The translations under genes and the position numbers were made by a program. Under the pieces are notes generated by a model, which saw only the letters and a list, made by a program, of their open reading frames with translations, made no database searches and had not been told where the DNA came from. From Planctomycetota bacterium (lineage in GTDB: Bacteria; Planctomycetota; SZUA-567), in assembly GCA_020060765.1 (NCBI GenBank), contig JAGUZQ010000013.1, positions 1 to 33,802 of the forward strand: DNA of 33,802 nt, given 5' to 3'. Below are positions 1-7,469 of this stretch, piece by piece. Position 1 is the stretch's first letter, and the number at the start of each line of letters is the position of its first letter.

Positions 1-309
1 CAGCGAAATGAAACCGCCCAGGGCGGCGTCGCGTTTCAGCCCCAAGCCCACCAGCCCGAACATCATGAAAAAGGCGGTCAGGCTCTGGAAAGACAACAAT
101 TTGAAACTGGCGTCGGTGTCGTGCGCTCCGTCCGCGTCGTGTCCTCCGCCGAAATCATGCGCGCCGCCGATGTCGCCCGCGTGGGCGTCGCCGTGGTCGC
201 CCCCGAGCAGCATCAGCACCAGCCGCACGGAAAACAGCGCGCCGCCGAGTACCGCCGCCGCGAGAAAGATTTTTTCCATCGTGTCCAGCCCAGCCATCCA
301 TTCCGACAT
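1..309 (-). CDS. NfeD/YqiJ-like inner-membrane protein, 5' part only
   Basis: This open frame starts at the ATG at 309 and runs off the left edge, so 103 residues are visible. A strong Shine-Dalgarno (GGAGGAC, 315-321) lies 5 nt upstream. The protein begins MSEWMAGLDTMEKIFLAAAV with a membrane segment at about residues 10-35. A hydrophilic His/Asp/Gly-rich stretch follows (GGDHGDAHAGD and GGGHDADGAHD), then a second hydrophobic segment containing FQSLTAFFMMFGLVGLGL. This order matches the N-terminus of YqiJ/NfeD-like proteins, which usually sit beside flotillin-like genes and have a C-terminal OB fold; that part lies outside the window. The acidic/His loop might bind metal, but that is only inference. 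Family assignment is from the motif around SLTAFFMMFG and is fairly confident; the function is not well defined. Confidence 0.72.
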   Translation of the reverse strand, partial: MSEWMAGLDTMEKIFLAAAVLGGALFSVRLVLMLLGGDHGDAHAGDIGGAHDFGGGHDADGAHDTDASFKLLSFQSLTAFFMMFGLVGLGLKRDAALGGFISL

Positions 310-449
310 TTTTCGTCCTCCGCAGGCGCTGCCCAAGCAAGGGTTCAAGGTAGTTGCCAAGCCCACATTAAACGTACACCATTCAGGTTATTTTGTCAGT
401 TGTAAAATCGCGCGATTTTTATAACCGCTCCCATATAGGCTGGATGGCC

Positions 450-601
450 TAATGGCTGACTGGCTTATTGGCTTGATTCCTGGTATTCGATCCAGTATAG
501 GGGTCATCGAGACATCCTCGGCAATCCTTGGCTATCGATTTCGCCCAAACTCTTCGGGAACTCATAAAATGCCATTTAGCCACTGAGCCATTCAGCCATT
601 A
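450..601. repeat. Imperfect inverted repeat built from TGGCTNA-type words
   Basis: The left arm (450-473, TAATGGCTGACTGGCTTATT and on) is matched in inverted orientation by the right arm at 571-601, whose reverse complement begins TAATGGCTGAATGGCTCAGT. Each arm is itself a run of the short word TGGCT with 2-4 nt spacers. The two arms flank about 95 bp of ordinary sequence. It may be a small palindromic repeat element or MITE relic. No transposase is nearby. Confidence 0.5.
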
Positions 602-627
602 AACCTGATTTACAGGCATTAAAATCC

Positions 628-652
628 CCCTCTCCCCCTCAGGGGGCGAGGG
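628..652. repeat. G/C-rich hairpin (CCCTCTCCCC...GGGGGCGAGGG)
   Basis: The arms CCCTC-T-CCCC and GGGG-C-GAGGG can pair with a single T/C mismatch around a short CTCAG loop. Similar CCCTCTCCC/GGGAGAGGG palindromes recur in many bacterial genomes as REP-like elements. There is no T-tract, so an intrinsic terminator is unlikely. Confidence 0.45.
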
Positions 653-859
653 AACTTATTTTCCCCTTCAGTGAAGCTTTCACGGTAAATTATGGATGCC
701 ACTTGGGCGTATGATTCACAAAATACAGCTATTTTTAATGCGATTGCCCTGGAGATCATAGCCTGCTTGCGAAAAAAAACTACTCATCCTGCGGTAATTG
801 TGGTATATCGGGCGGTTGATGTATGTAGGAGAATATACCAATCGATAAAGGACAAACCC

Positions 860-2146
860 ATGCACGATGTTTTCAGTCTGCCGCCGGTCAGGTTTCCGGC
901 GGATTTTCTCTGGGGCAGTTCCACCGCCGGCCACCAGATAGAGGGCGACAATGTCAACTCGCAGCGCTGGAAGGCTGAGCTAGAGAATGTCGGCAACTGG
1001 TTCGAGTCCCCCTCCGGCAAAGCGTGCAATCACTGGGAGCTTTACCGGGAAGACGTGGAGTTGCTTAAACAACTCGGCCACCAGGCTTACCGCCTGTCGG
1101 TGGAGTGGAGCCGCATCGAGCCGCAAGAAGGCAAATACGACGAGCAGGCGCTGGCGAAATATCTCGACCTGCTGGGCTTGTTAAAAGCTGCCGGCATCAA
1201 GGTCTTCCTTACTCTTCATCACGCTACCCACCCGCAATGGTTTGAGGAAAAGGGCGGGTTCAAGGAACGGGAGAATCTGCAATACTTCGAGCGGCACATA
1301 AATTATCTGGTGCCGAAAATTGCCGCCTATGTCGATTTCTGGAACGTGATCAACGAGTTCAACCTGAACGGGATCGAATGGAACGAATTGAAGGCGAACA
1401 TGGTGCTGGCGCACGCGCGCGGTTATCATATTATCAAGCAGTATTCCCAGGCTCCCGTCAGCACCGCCCACGCGTTCACCCACATGTATCCCATGCGGCT
1501 GCACGATAAGTTTGACAACATCATGCGCGATTTCAAAGACTGGTACAGCCACGAGTTCTTTTTTCACGTCATCCGCACCGGTGAGTTGATCCTGCCGTTC
1601 CGCGAGATGGAGATCATGCCGGAGGCGAAAGGCGCGATTGATTACTGGTCGATCAACTGCTATACCCGCAATATGGTCAACTCCCGCGCCGCCAATTTGA
1701 AGGGGGAGCGCTATCGCCACGCAAAAATGCGGATGATCGACCAGGACTTTTACCTGGAGGAGTTCTACGCCGAAGGCATGATCGCCAATCTCGAGCGGTT
1801 GAAAGACTATCCGGTTTACATTACCGAAAACGGCTGTTCCTGCGACGACGACCGCTTCCGGGTGGTCTGGATTGCGGAGTATCTCTGCGCGTTGCGCGAG
1901 GCGATGGACAGGGGCGTCGACGTGCGGGGATATCTGTACTGGTCGACGATGGACAACTACGAATGGTCTTCTTTCAAACCGCGCTTCGGCATGGTGGACG
2001 TGGATTTCGAGACCTTCAAACGCACGCCGAAACCGAGTTCCGCCTTTTTTAAGGAAATCATCGAACGCGACGGCTTTGACCGGGAATTGGTCAAAAAATA
2101 TCTGCCTGATTTTCCCGTGCTGAAAACCTACTGCAAGGATGAATAG
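860..2146 (+). CDS. Glycoside hydrolase family 1 beta-glycosidase
   Basis: This 428-residue protein has the GH1 layout from end to end. It opens with FPADFLWGSSTAGHQIEGDN (residues 12-31), the usual first beta-strand and substrate Gln motif. The acid/base glutamate is E166 in FWNVINEF. The nucleophile is E323 in VYITENG. The aglycone-side block YLYWSTMDNYEW (residues 358-369) follows. There is no signal peptide, so it should act in the cytoplasm on beta-linked disaccharides or glycosides (glucosidase, galactosidase or phospho-type; specificity cannot be read here). The ATG at 860 was chosen over the upstream frame because AAAGGA (847-852) lies 7 nt before it and the GH1 fold starts directly after it. 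It is convergent with the glycosyltransferase gene, whose stop is only 5 nt away. Confidence 0.93.
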   Translation: MHDVFSLPPVRFPADFLWGSSTAGHQIEGDNVNSQRWKAELENVGNWFESPSGKACNHWELYREDVELLKQLGHQAYRLSVEWSRIEPQEGKYDEQALAKYLDLLGLLKAAGIKVFLTLHHATHPQWFEEKGGFKERENLQYFERHINYLVPKIAAYVDFWNVINEFNLNGIEWNELKANMVLAHARGYHIIKQYSQAPVSTAHAFTHMYPMRLHDKFDNIMRDFKDWYSHEFFFHVIRTGELILPFREMEIMPEAKGAIDYWSINCYTRNMVNSRAANLKGERYRHAKMRMIDQDFYLEEFYAEGMIANLERLKDYPVYITENGCSCDDDRFRVVWIAEYLCALREAMDRGVDVRGYLYWSTMDNYEWSSFKPRFGMVDVDFETFKRTPKPSSAFFKEIIERDGFDRELVKKYLPDFPVLKTYCKDE

Positions 2147-2151
2147 GCGCG

Positions 2152-3822
2152 CTACCGTATGAAGACCCACACCTGTCGTGCGGCAGGTGTGGTATCGGAA
2201 AACACCTTGCGCGGCTGTAGCCCTGAGCTTTCCGCCTCGGCCAGAAACTCTTTCGCCGCTTTATACGAGCGTCGGTCAAGCACCACGCACGCGTTCCAGT
2301 CGTCGCCGTTACTCAGGTCCCAATCTTGATCGAACCAACCGAAGCCTTGCATGAATCCCGGTGCGACCGAGCCGAACCCGATCAGCCGCACGCGTTTCCT
2401 GCCCGGAATTTCCCGGTTGACGAACCGGGTCAGCTCCCGCGCCTGTTCCCTCCGTAGCGCCGTCGCCCAGTAACACTGGTCCATCCCCAGCCTGTCCGCC
2501 GTCAGTCCCGGCAAAGCGGCATATGAAGACAGCCGGTCGTCGCCGGAATTGCCCAGCCAGCAGGAAGCGCCCGCCAGCGGCAGCATAATCAGCGGCGCGG
2601 CATATTTCCACTCGGTTTTAATTCTGTCGCCAAGCAGTTGCAGCAGCCGCGACCAGCCGCACGCCGCCGCCACCGCCAGCAGCGGCAGGGTCGGCAGGAA
2701 CAGCCGCACCCCGTCGTAGGCCAGTCCGCCGGAGGCAAGGGAAGAGAGAGGAAGAGCGAGCGCGCCCAGCACAGCCAGTTGCGCCAGCCGCGCCTGCCGT
2801 TCCAGTTTGCCGTCGGTTTTTTTCGCGCGGAAAAATCCGGGCAGAATGAAAACGGCTGACAACATCGCACCCAGGATAACCGGCGCAGGCGTGGTCAGCG
2901 CCAGCATTACCGGCACGTAATGCCAGGGCGGCGCGTCAGTGCCGAAAGTCGCGCCGTAAATATTTCCCAGGTATGTCACCGGCGCCATGTTGTGATTGAA
3001 CTGCGCGGCGAAATAGGCTTGCAGTCGCGGGAAAGTGTCTTCCCACAGCCACGGCCAGCAGGCGAAGAGCATCGCCGCTCCAGCCGCCGCCACTGCCGCC
3101 AGCGACGCGAATCCGTTCGCCGCCTCGCGCAGGCGGTTTTCCTTTTTTGCCAGTGCGCCCAGCGCGATCCACGCCCCCAGCGCGGGCAGCAGCACCACTG
3201 CCGAAAACTTGGTCAGAAACGCGCAGCCGAATAAAACGCCAGCCGCCAGCCGCCAGCCCCAGCGCTCCTCCGGCAGCTTAGTTTCCTCCGCGCGGAAAAA
3301 CGCCAGCATCGTCCACAGCCAGAAACAGGTCAGCGGCAGGTCGAGCGTCGCCAGCGTCGCATGCCCCAGCAGTCGCGGCAGCCCCAGGCAGAACAGAACC
3401 GCGCCCATCCTGCCCGTCCAGTCCAGCGGTCGCGCCAGCAGCCACACCGCCAGCAGCGTCAGCAGAAACAGCAACACGTTTACCCCGCGCGCACCCCGCA
3501 GCACGGCGTCGGCTCTTTGCGGCTGCCAGATAATGGCGAAGTATTCTCCCGCCCCCAGCAGCATTTTCCCCAGCGGCGGGTGTTCGTGGTTGAGCCGCCA
3601 GGGCGAGTCGATGCGTTGCGCGCGCAGATCATCCGCCGAAATCAGGCCGGTATAAGCCATCGCCGCCTGGACGTAAAACGGCTCGTCCCAGGTCACGCCT
3701 ACCGTTTCCGCTTCGCGCAGCATCAGCGCGAACAACGCCACTCCCACCAGCGCTATCGCCAGCAGTTCCCAGGCCTGGCCGACATCGCGGGCAAACGGAT
3801 TTTTTTCCTGATTTTTTTCCAT
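2152..3822 (-). CDS. GT39/ArnT-type membrane glycosyltransferase
   Basis: This 556-residue polytopic protein has many hydrophobic helices separated by Arg/Lys-rich loops. The first large non-cytoplasmic loop holds TWDEPFY (acidic pair D46-E47), the usual place of the catalytic acidic residue in PMT/ArnT-like enzymes. NHEHPPLGK (residues 78-86) follows and is also typical of the family. Such enzymes move a sugar from a lipid-phosphate donor to protein, lipid A or another acceptor at the outer face of the membrane; donor and acceptor are unknown here. The ATG at 3822 was preferred although no clear ribosome site precedes it. An upstream TTG at 3864 is possible, adding 14 hydrophilic residues. 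The C-terminal soluble tail contains WFDQDWDLSNGDDW. It stands alone on this strand, with a MITE-like element beginning about 70 bp upstream of its start. Confidence 0.83.
   Translation of the reverse strand: MEKNQEKNPFARDVGQAWELLAIALVGVALFALMLREAETVGVTWDEPFYVQAAMAYTGLISADDLRAQRIDSPWRLNHEHPPLGKMLLGAGEYFAIIWQPQRADAVLRGARGVNVLLFLLTLLAVWLLARPLDWTGRMGAVLFCLGLPRLLGHATLATLDLPLTCFWLWTMLAFFRAEETKLPEERWGWRLAAGVLFGCAFLTKFSAVVLLPALGAWIALGALAKKENRLREAANGFASLAAVAAAGAAMLFACWPWLWEDTFPRLQAYFAAQFNHNMAPVTYLGNIYGATFGTDAPPWHYVPVMLALTTPAPVILGAMLSAVFILPGFFRAKKTDGKLERQARLAQLAVLGALALPLSSLASGGLAYDGVRLFLPTLPLLAVAAACGWSRLLQLLGDRIKTEWKYAAPLIMLPLAGASCWLGNSGDDRLSSYAALPGLTADRLGMDQCYWATALRREQARELTRFVNREIPGRKRVRLIGFGSVAPGFMQGFGWFDQDWDLSNGDDWNACVVLDRRSYKAAKEFLAEAESSGLQPRKVFSDTTPAARQVWVFIR
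2167..2192. terminator. Perfect 9-bp stem at the convergent gene junction
   Basis: CCACACCTG (2167-2175) pairs with CAGGTGTGG (2184-2192) around an 8-nt loop, 21 nt past the GH1 stop. It lies inside the last codons of the opposing glycosyltransferase gene. There is no U-tract on either side, so it may simply slow or protect the GH1 transcript end. Function is uncertain. Confidence 0.4.
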
Positions 3823-3893
3823 GTCCGATAATTTTTTTTGAAAGGAGCGCCCGTTTCCGGGCAAGTGTAAGCGAAGTCCGATAAAATTTCCAA

Positions 3894-4068
3894 GAGGGTG
3901 TTTGAAAAGTCGGGTTGAGGGCTCTTAATAAAATATAAAAAAGCGCTTTTTGCTTTTTTATATTTTATGAATGTCATCCTCAACTTTCATGTTTTGCTTG
4001 CTCGCTAGAGTAAATCCTAAGGATTTGCTCTAGCGAGGAGCCCTCAACCCGACTTTTCAAACACCCTC
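3894..4068. mobile_element. MITE-like element, 175 bp, perfect 31-bp terminal inverted repeats
   Basis: The first 31 bp (3894-3924) and the last 31 bp (4038-4068) are perfect inverted copies. Inside are two further stem-loops: a perfect 17-bp A/T-rich stem (3928-3944 with 3952-3968) and a 16-bp stem with one mismatch (4002-4017 with 4021-4036). No coding frame is plausible. A short non-coding element with long terminal inverted repeats fits a MITE moved by a transposase encoded elsewhere. The bases flanking the ends (CCAA and CGAA) do not give a clear target duplication. Folded as RNA, it would form a large cruciform-like structure just upstream of the glycosyltransferase gene. Confidence 0.75.
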
Positions 4069-4279
4069 CGAAACCGTCAGCCAGAGGATAACCAATGCTA
4101 CTGATCGAGGAAAAGACCTGCCCCGCCGACTGTCCCGGCAGGCGCAGCGCCTGGTACGCCAGTCTCCGCGACCTGGGCGATCTGCCGGGCATAAAAATCC
4201 CGCCCCTCAAGCCGTGCCCGCTCGGGAAAGCGTTCTGTTCCCCCTGGACTCCCGGGCGGGTGCGGCCTGCTTCACCGGA

Positions 4280-5101
4280 TCACTGTTCCGGGTAGAACCC
4301 TTTTTCAATCACCTTTCCGCTTCTGGAGTCGGCATAGATACGGTAATACGTGCGCCGGGACTGCTCCGGCAACCCCTTGCCGGCCCAGAACTGCCAGACC
4401 ATGACTTTCTCGTTCCGGTCGCGCCCGCGAGCTTTGCGCAGCAGCGGCATATAGCGCTGGAACGGTTCTCCCACCCGCACGTAATTCTGGTCCAGCCAGA
4501 GGCAGGCGTCCAGCCGTTCCTGCGGATTTTCGCTGGCGAGGGCGGCGACGCGCTCGTTGGTGCCGGCGGGCGCCTGGGAGAAGGCGTTTTCCGCAATCGC
4601 CTCCCGCGCCGCTTCGCGATCCTTGTAATCCTCCGCCGAGAGGACATACTGCCGCTCGATCACGTGGTTGGGGAGGAAGCCCTTGCCCTCGCACTTGATG
4701 CAGCGGGTGTCGAAAGGCATCCGGGACAGGGTTTCGTTTTTCCAGGCGCGCTTGCCGGTGCCCTTGCAGACGGGACAGGTTTCGTCGCGGCAGGTGTCGA
4801 TGCGCAGGGTGTTCTGGCGGGAAGAATCTATCCACACCGTGGCCAGCGTCCAGTTGTTTTTCTGGTCGCGCACGCGCTGGCGGAAAGTCTTGCCGCTGCG
4901 CAGGCAAGTCATGACTTTCTGCACCGTTTCCGGCCGCGCCAGGTCTGCCCTGGCGAGATAGGAATGCAGCGCCAGGGGCGAGATGTCGGCGCTGCCGGGA
5001 GCGGAGCGGCCCATATCGCCGACCACCGCCGGAACCCCGCCGCAACCGGCGCAGACGCAAGCCACGAAAGCCGCGCCTGTCAGAATCTTTTTCATGTTCA
5101 T
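4280..5101 (-). CDS. Lipoprotein with DnaJ-type CxxCxGxG zinc-finger motifs
   Basis: The 273-residue product starts MNMKKILTGAAFVACVCAGC. This is a lipoprotein signal with a lipobox-like VCAG before C20, so it should be lipid-anchored outside the cytoplasmic membrane. Residues 109-116 (CPVCKGTG) and 134-141 (CIKCEGKG) are two CxxCxGxG repeats like those in the zinc-binding centre of DnaJ. There is no J-domain. The C-terminal part (about 150-273) is charged and matches nothing I recognise. The ATG at 5101 was chosen because it gives a proper signal peptide and has GGAGA about 9 nt upstream; a longer frame to 5161 lacks both. The role is unknown. A four-cysteine zinc site outside the cytoplasm is unusual and might serve protein binding or assembly. 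Confidence 0.7.
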   Translation of the reverse strand: MNMKKILTGAAFVACVCAGCGGVPAVVGDMGRSAPGSADISPLALHSYLARADLARPETVQKVMTCLRSGKTFRQRVRDQKNNWTLATVWIDSSRQNTLRIDTCRDETCPVCKGTGKRAWKNETLSRMPFDTRCIKCEGKGFLPNHVIERQYVLSAEDYKDREAAREAIAENAFSQAPAGTNERVAALASENPQERLDACLWLDQNYVRVGEPFQRYMPLLRKARGRDRNEKVMVWQFWAGKGLPEQSRRTYYRIYADSRSGKVIEKGFYPEQ

Positions 5102-5107
5102 GTTGTG

Positions 5108-5359
5108 AAGTCTCCAGTCTCCAGTTTTTTCGTCAAAGCTTTTGGCGCCACCTAAAGCCAATACGGTTCAGTTAAAGAAAAGTCTTTCTGTTTCAGGAAT
5201 AAATTTACGCTCGCCAGTGTGCCGATTCCTGCTGGCGCTAAATATTTGCCTTGAAGGAGTTTATCTTGCTGGCTATCAAAATCTTACGCATTATCTATTT
5301 CTTATATTCTGGAGCAATCTTCCGCAACAAAAAACTGGAGACTGTCAACTGGTGACTGG
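5108..5359. repeat. Inverted repeat of CTGGAGACT-type words flanking about 200 bp
   Basis: CAGTCTCCAGTTTTTT (5115-5130) is a perfect inverted copy of AAAAAACTGGAGACTG (5329-5344). Both arms continue as tandem short words: a second TCTCCAG copy before the left arm, and ACTGGTGACTGGAGACT after the right arm. The right arm ends just before the stop of the DUF6941-like gene and the left arm lies just upstream of the lipoprotein start. The enclosed segment has no convincing gene. Confidence 0.6.
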
Positions 5360-5366
5360 AGACTTT

Positions 5367-5801
5367 TTAATTCTGCCTATGTCTGCCTGCCGTTTTCGGC
5401 GGCGGAGGCGGCGGGGGAGGCATGACCGAGAGTTTTCTGGCAGCGAATATCCTGCCCTGGTGGAGCAGCCGGAATTCATATTCGCCGTAGGCGGTGAATT
5501 CCGCAGGCAGCCGCATCACCAGTTCGATGGGCACGCCTGGCCCGGGGGTGAAAACCTTTTCCATTCTGCCGCGATGGATCACATTGCCGGTTTCCAGCCC
5601 CGCCAGTTCCAGATCGAAATCGTAGGTTCCCGCCGCGTCCACCAGCAGGGCGTAGACGTGGAGCAACTGGCGGGTCGGCAGCGTCGGCGCGACTAGGTTG
5701 CTGTAGATCCCGATCAGGGATTTCTTGCCGGTTCCGGCCTCGACGATGATCTGGTCAGCCAGCAGTATCGCCCGCGCGGAGGGCGAGGGTTGCTTTGTCA
5801 T
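5367..5801 (-). CDS. DUF6941-like small protein, coupled to the histidine kinase
   Basis: The 144-residue product contains ADQIIVEAGTGKKSLIGIYS near its N-terminus and a beta-rich middle (LVDAAGTYDFDLEL, then VPIELVMRLPAEFTAYGEYEF). This is the pattern of the small DUF6941 proteins, whose function is not known. The C-terminus is a run of eight prolines followed by a basic tail. The ATG at 5801 lies 46 nt inside the end of the upstream histidine kinase gene in another frame, so translation is probably coupled to it. A longer frame to 5999 is only the shadow of the kinase gene. No signal peptide or membrane segment was seen, so it should be cytoplasmic. Family recognition is from memory of the motif and is moderately sure. 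Confidence 0.7.
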   Translation of the reverse strand: MTKQPSPSARAILLADQIIVEAGTGKKSLIGIYSNLVAPTLPTRQLLHVYALLVDAAGTYDFDLELAGLETGNVIHRGRMEKVFTPGPGVPIELVMRLPAEFTAYGEYEFRLLHQGRIFAARKLSVMPPPPPPPPKTAGRHRQN

Positions 5802-7410
5802 GTCTGGTCTCGCTTTGCAGCGGCAGGGAAAAGCTGAAAGTCGCTCCCCCGCCGGGTTGGGCTTCGGCGCGGACATGGCCGCCGTGGCGCTGGACAATGC
5901 GCTGCACGGTGGCCAGGCCGATGCCGGTGCCTTCGAATTCGCTCTTGGGGTGCAGCCGGTGGAAGGGATGGAAAATCTTATCGACGTCCTTCTGGTCAAA
6001 CCCCACCCCGTTGTCTGTCACGCAGCAGACGATTTCCTTCCCGGTCTGAACCGCCGAGAATTTCACCTCCGGCTGCTCCGCCTTGCCGGAGTACTTGACG
6101 GCGTTGCTGAATAGGTTGTTCAGTACCTGTTGGATCAGCAGGTAATCGGCGTGCACTACCACCTCCGGCTGGATGATAAAGGCGGTCTTTTTCGCCGGTT
6201 GGACGCCTGCGTACTCCGCCACGATTTCCTCGGCGATTTTCGAGAGATTCACATCCGTCAGCTTGAGCTGGTGGTGTTCGGCCTTGGAAAAATCCAGCAG
6301 GCTGCCGATCAGGCGGTTCATTCTCTCGGCCGAGCGGCGGATGCGCTTCAGGGAATCCTTGCCGCTTTCGGTCAGATCTTCCGTATCCATCAGCAGCGAG
6401 GAAAAACCGTCGATACTGGTCAGGGGGGAGCGCAGGTCGTGGGCGGCGGTGTAGGTGAAGGCGTGCAACTCCCGGTTGGCCGCTTCCAGCTTTTCCTGCC
6501 GGTTCCGCAATTCCTCGTTCAAGCGGTGCAGGCGTTCCTCGAAGGCGAGGCGTTCGGTGATGTCGTTGCCCACCGAGATGATCTCCTCCACCCGCGCTTC
6601 CAGGTCGAGTACGGCGCGGTTGGTCCAGGAAATCCAGACCCGGTGGCCGTCGCGGGTGAGGTTTTCGTTGTGGTGGTTCTTGTACTTTTCCGGGTTGCGG
6701 GCGATATCCTCGGCCATCCGCCGGTGGTCTTCCCCGGTGCTGGATTTTTCCGGCAGCAAGGTCGAGAACAGGTTGCTGCCGATCAGTTCCCCGCGGCCGT
6801 AACCGAAAAACTTCAGGGCGAAATCGTTGGCGTAGGTAATCTCGCCCTCGGGTTTCCAACGCAGGATAATGCTGTTGGCGCGCTCGACAATGTCGCGATA
6901 GCGCTCCTCGCTTTCGCGCAGCGCCTTTTCGATTCTTTCCTGCTCGCTGATGTCGCGGGCAAAAGCCACCACACGCGCCACTTCGTTTCCCACGCCGAAA
7001 ATGGGATAGAGAAACACGTCGAGGACGAAGCGTTCATGCCGGTCGATAAATTGCGAGGCCTTGCCGGACGCGAATACTTCCCCCACTTTCTGCATCCGCT
7101 TGGCGGCAATCTCCCCGGGGAAAAGCTCGGTCATCTTTTTATTGATGTAGAAGGACGTGTCCTTGCCTCTTGCTTCGGCGCCGCTGGGATTGATATAGAG
7201 AACCCGCCCCTCGCGGTCGAACATGGTGACTGTCATATTCGGCAGGTTGGAGAGAGGTGCCGCCAGGTCGATCCGTTCCGACAGGCTTTGCCAGACGCGT
7301 TCGCTTTCATCCAGCAGGGCGGGGAGATCGGGGTGGCTTTCCGTCAGGGCTTTTATGTTCTGACAGATATCGCAGACCCGCTTGAGCATTTCATGCTTTT
7401 CAATCGCCAT
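5755..7410 (-). CDS. PAS-PAS sensor histidine kinase, soluble
   Basis: This 551-residue kinase has two PAS domains (about 57-155, with MFDREGRVLYINPSGAE, and 168-290, with RWKPEGEITYANDFALKFFGY). A coiled linker follows (about 290-318), then a HisKA domain whose phosphorylated histidine is H324 in TAAHDLRSPL. The ATPase domain shows an N box (QQVLNNLFSNAVKYS, 427-441), a G1 box (DNGVGF, 466-471) and a G2 box (GTGIGL, 494-499). All key residues are present, so it should be active. No membrane helix is seen, so it senses an internal signal or binds a cofactor through PAS. No receiver domain or response regulator lies beside it. The start ATG at 7410 is preceded by GGAGATGAGG. It lies 59 nt behind the AraC gene on the same strand and overlaps the DUF6941-like gene, suggesting one transcript. 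Confidence 0.92.
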   Translation of the reverse strand: MAIEKHEMLKRVCDICQNIKALTESHPDLPALLDESERVWQSLSERIDLAAPLSNLPNMTVTMFDREGRVLYINPSGAEARGKDTSFYINKKMTELFPGEIAAKRMQKVGEVFASGKASQFIDRHERFVLDVFLYPIFGVGNEVARVVAFARDISEQERIEKALRESEERYRDIVERANSIILRWKPEGEITYANDFALKFFGYGRGELIGSNLFSTLLPEKSSTGEDHRRMAEDIARNPEKYKNHHNENLTRDGHRVWISWTNRAVLDLEARVEEIISVGNDITERLAFEERLHRLNEELRNRQEKLEAANRELHAFTYTAAHDLRSPLTSIDGFSSLLMDTEDLTESGKDSLKRIRRSAERMNRLIGSLLDFSKAEHHQLKLTDVNLSKIAEEIVAEYAGVQPAKKTAFIIQPEVVVHADYLLIQQVLNNLFSNAVKYSGKAEQPEVKFSAVQTGKEIVCCVTDNGVGFDQKDVDKIFHPFHRLHPKSEFEGTGIGLATVQRIVQRHGGHVRAEAQPGGGATFSFSLPLQSETRHDKATLALRAGDTAG

Positions 7411-7469
7411 GCCTCATCTCCGTGCAGGTGCCTATACTGCCTTTATAATGGACGTTATTCCCGCCGAAG

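Larger units (their letters stand above)
310..859. other. Intergenic region with two repeat structures, no gene
   Basis: No convincing reading frame was found between the NfeD-like start and the GH1 start. An open frame does extend upstream of the GH1 ATG to 692, but its extra 56 residues lack GH1 similarity and it has no ribosome-binding site. The stretch holds an imperfect inverted repeat (450-601) and a G/C-rich hairpin (628-652), listed separately. Promoters for both flanking genes presumably lie here; I could not pick one with confidence. Confidence 0.5.

Noticed and set aside
692..859. Longer GH1 reading frame with 56 extra N-terminal residues
   Set aside because: The extra part has no GH1 similarity and no ribosome site. 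The ATG at 860 has both a ribosome site and the normal family start.
1001..1022. GGTTCGAGTCCCCCTCCGGC looks like a tRNA T-arm and 3' acceptor end
   Set aside because: It is inside the GH1 coding frame (WFESPSG), and no matching acceptor, D-arm or anticodon stem lies upstream.
1181..2170. Long minus-strand frame of 329 codons opposite GH1
   Set aside because: It is the mirror of a clear GH1 gene with all catalytic motifs, and its residues are typical of an antisense shadow.
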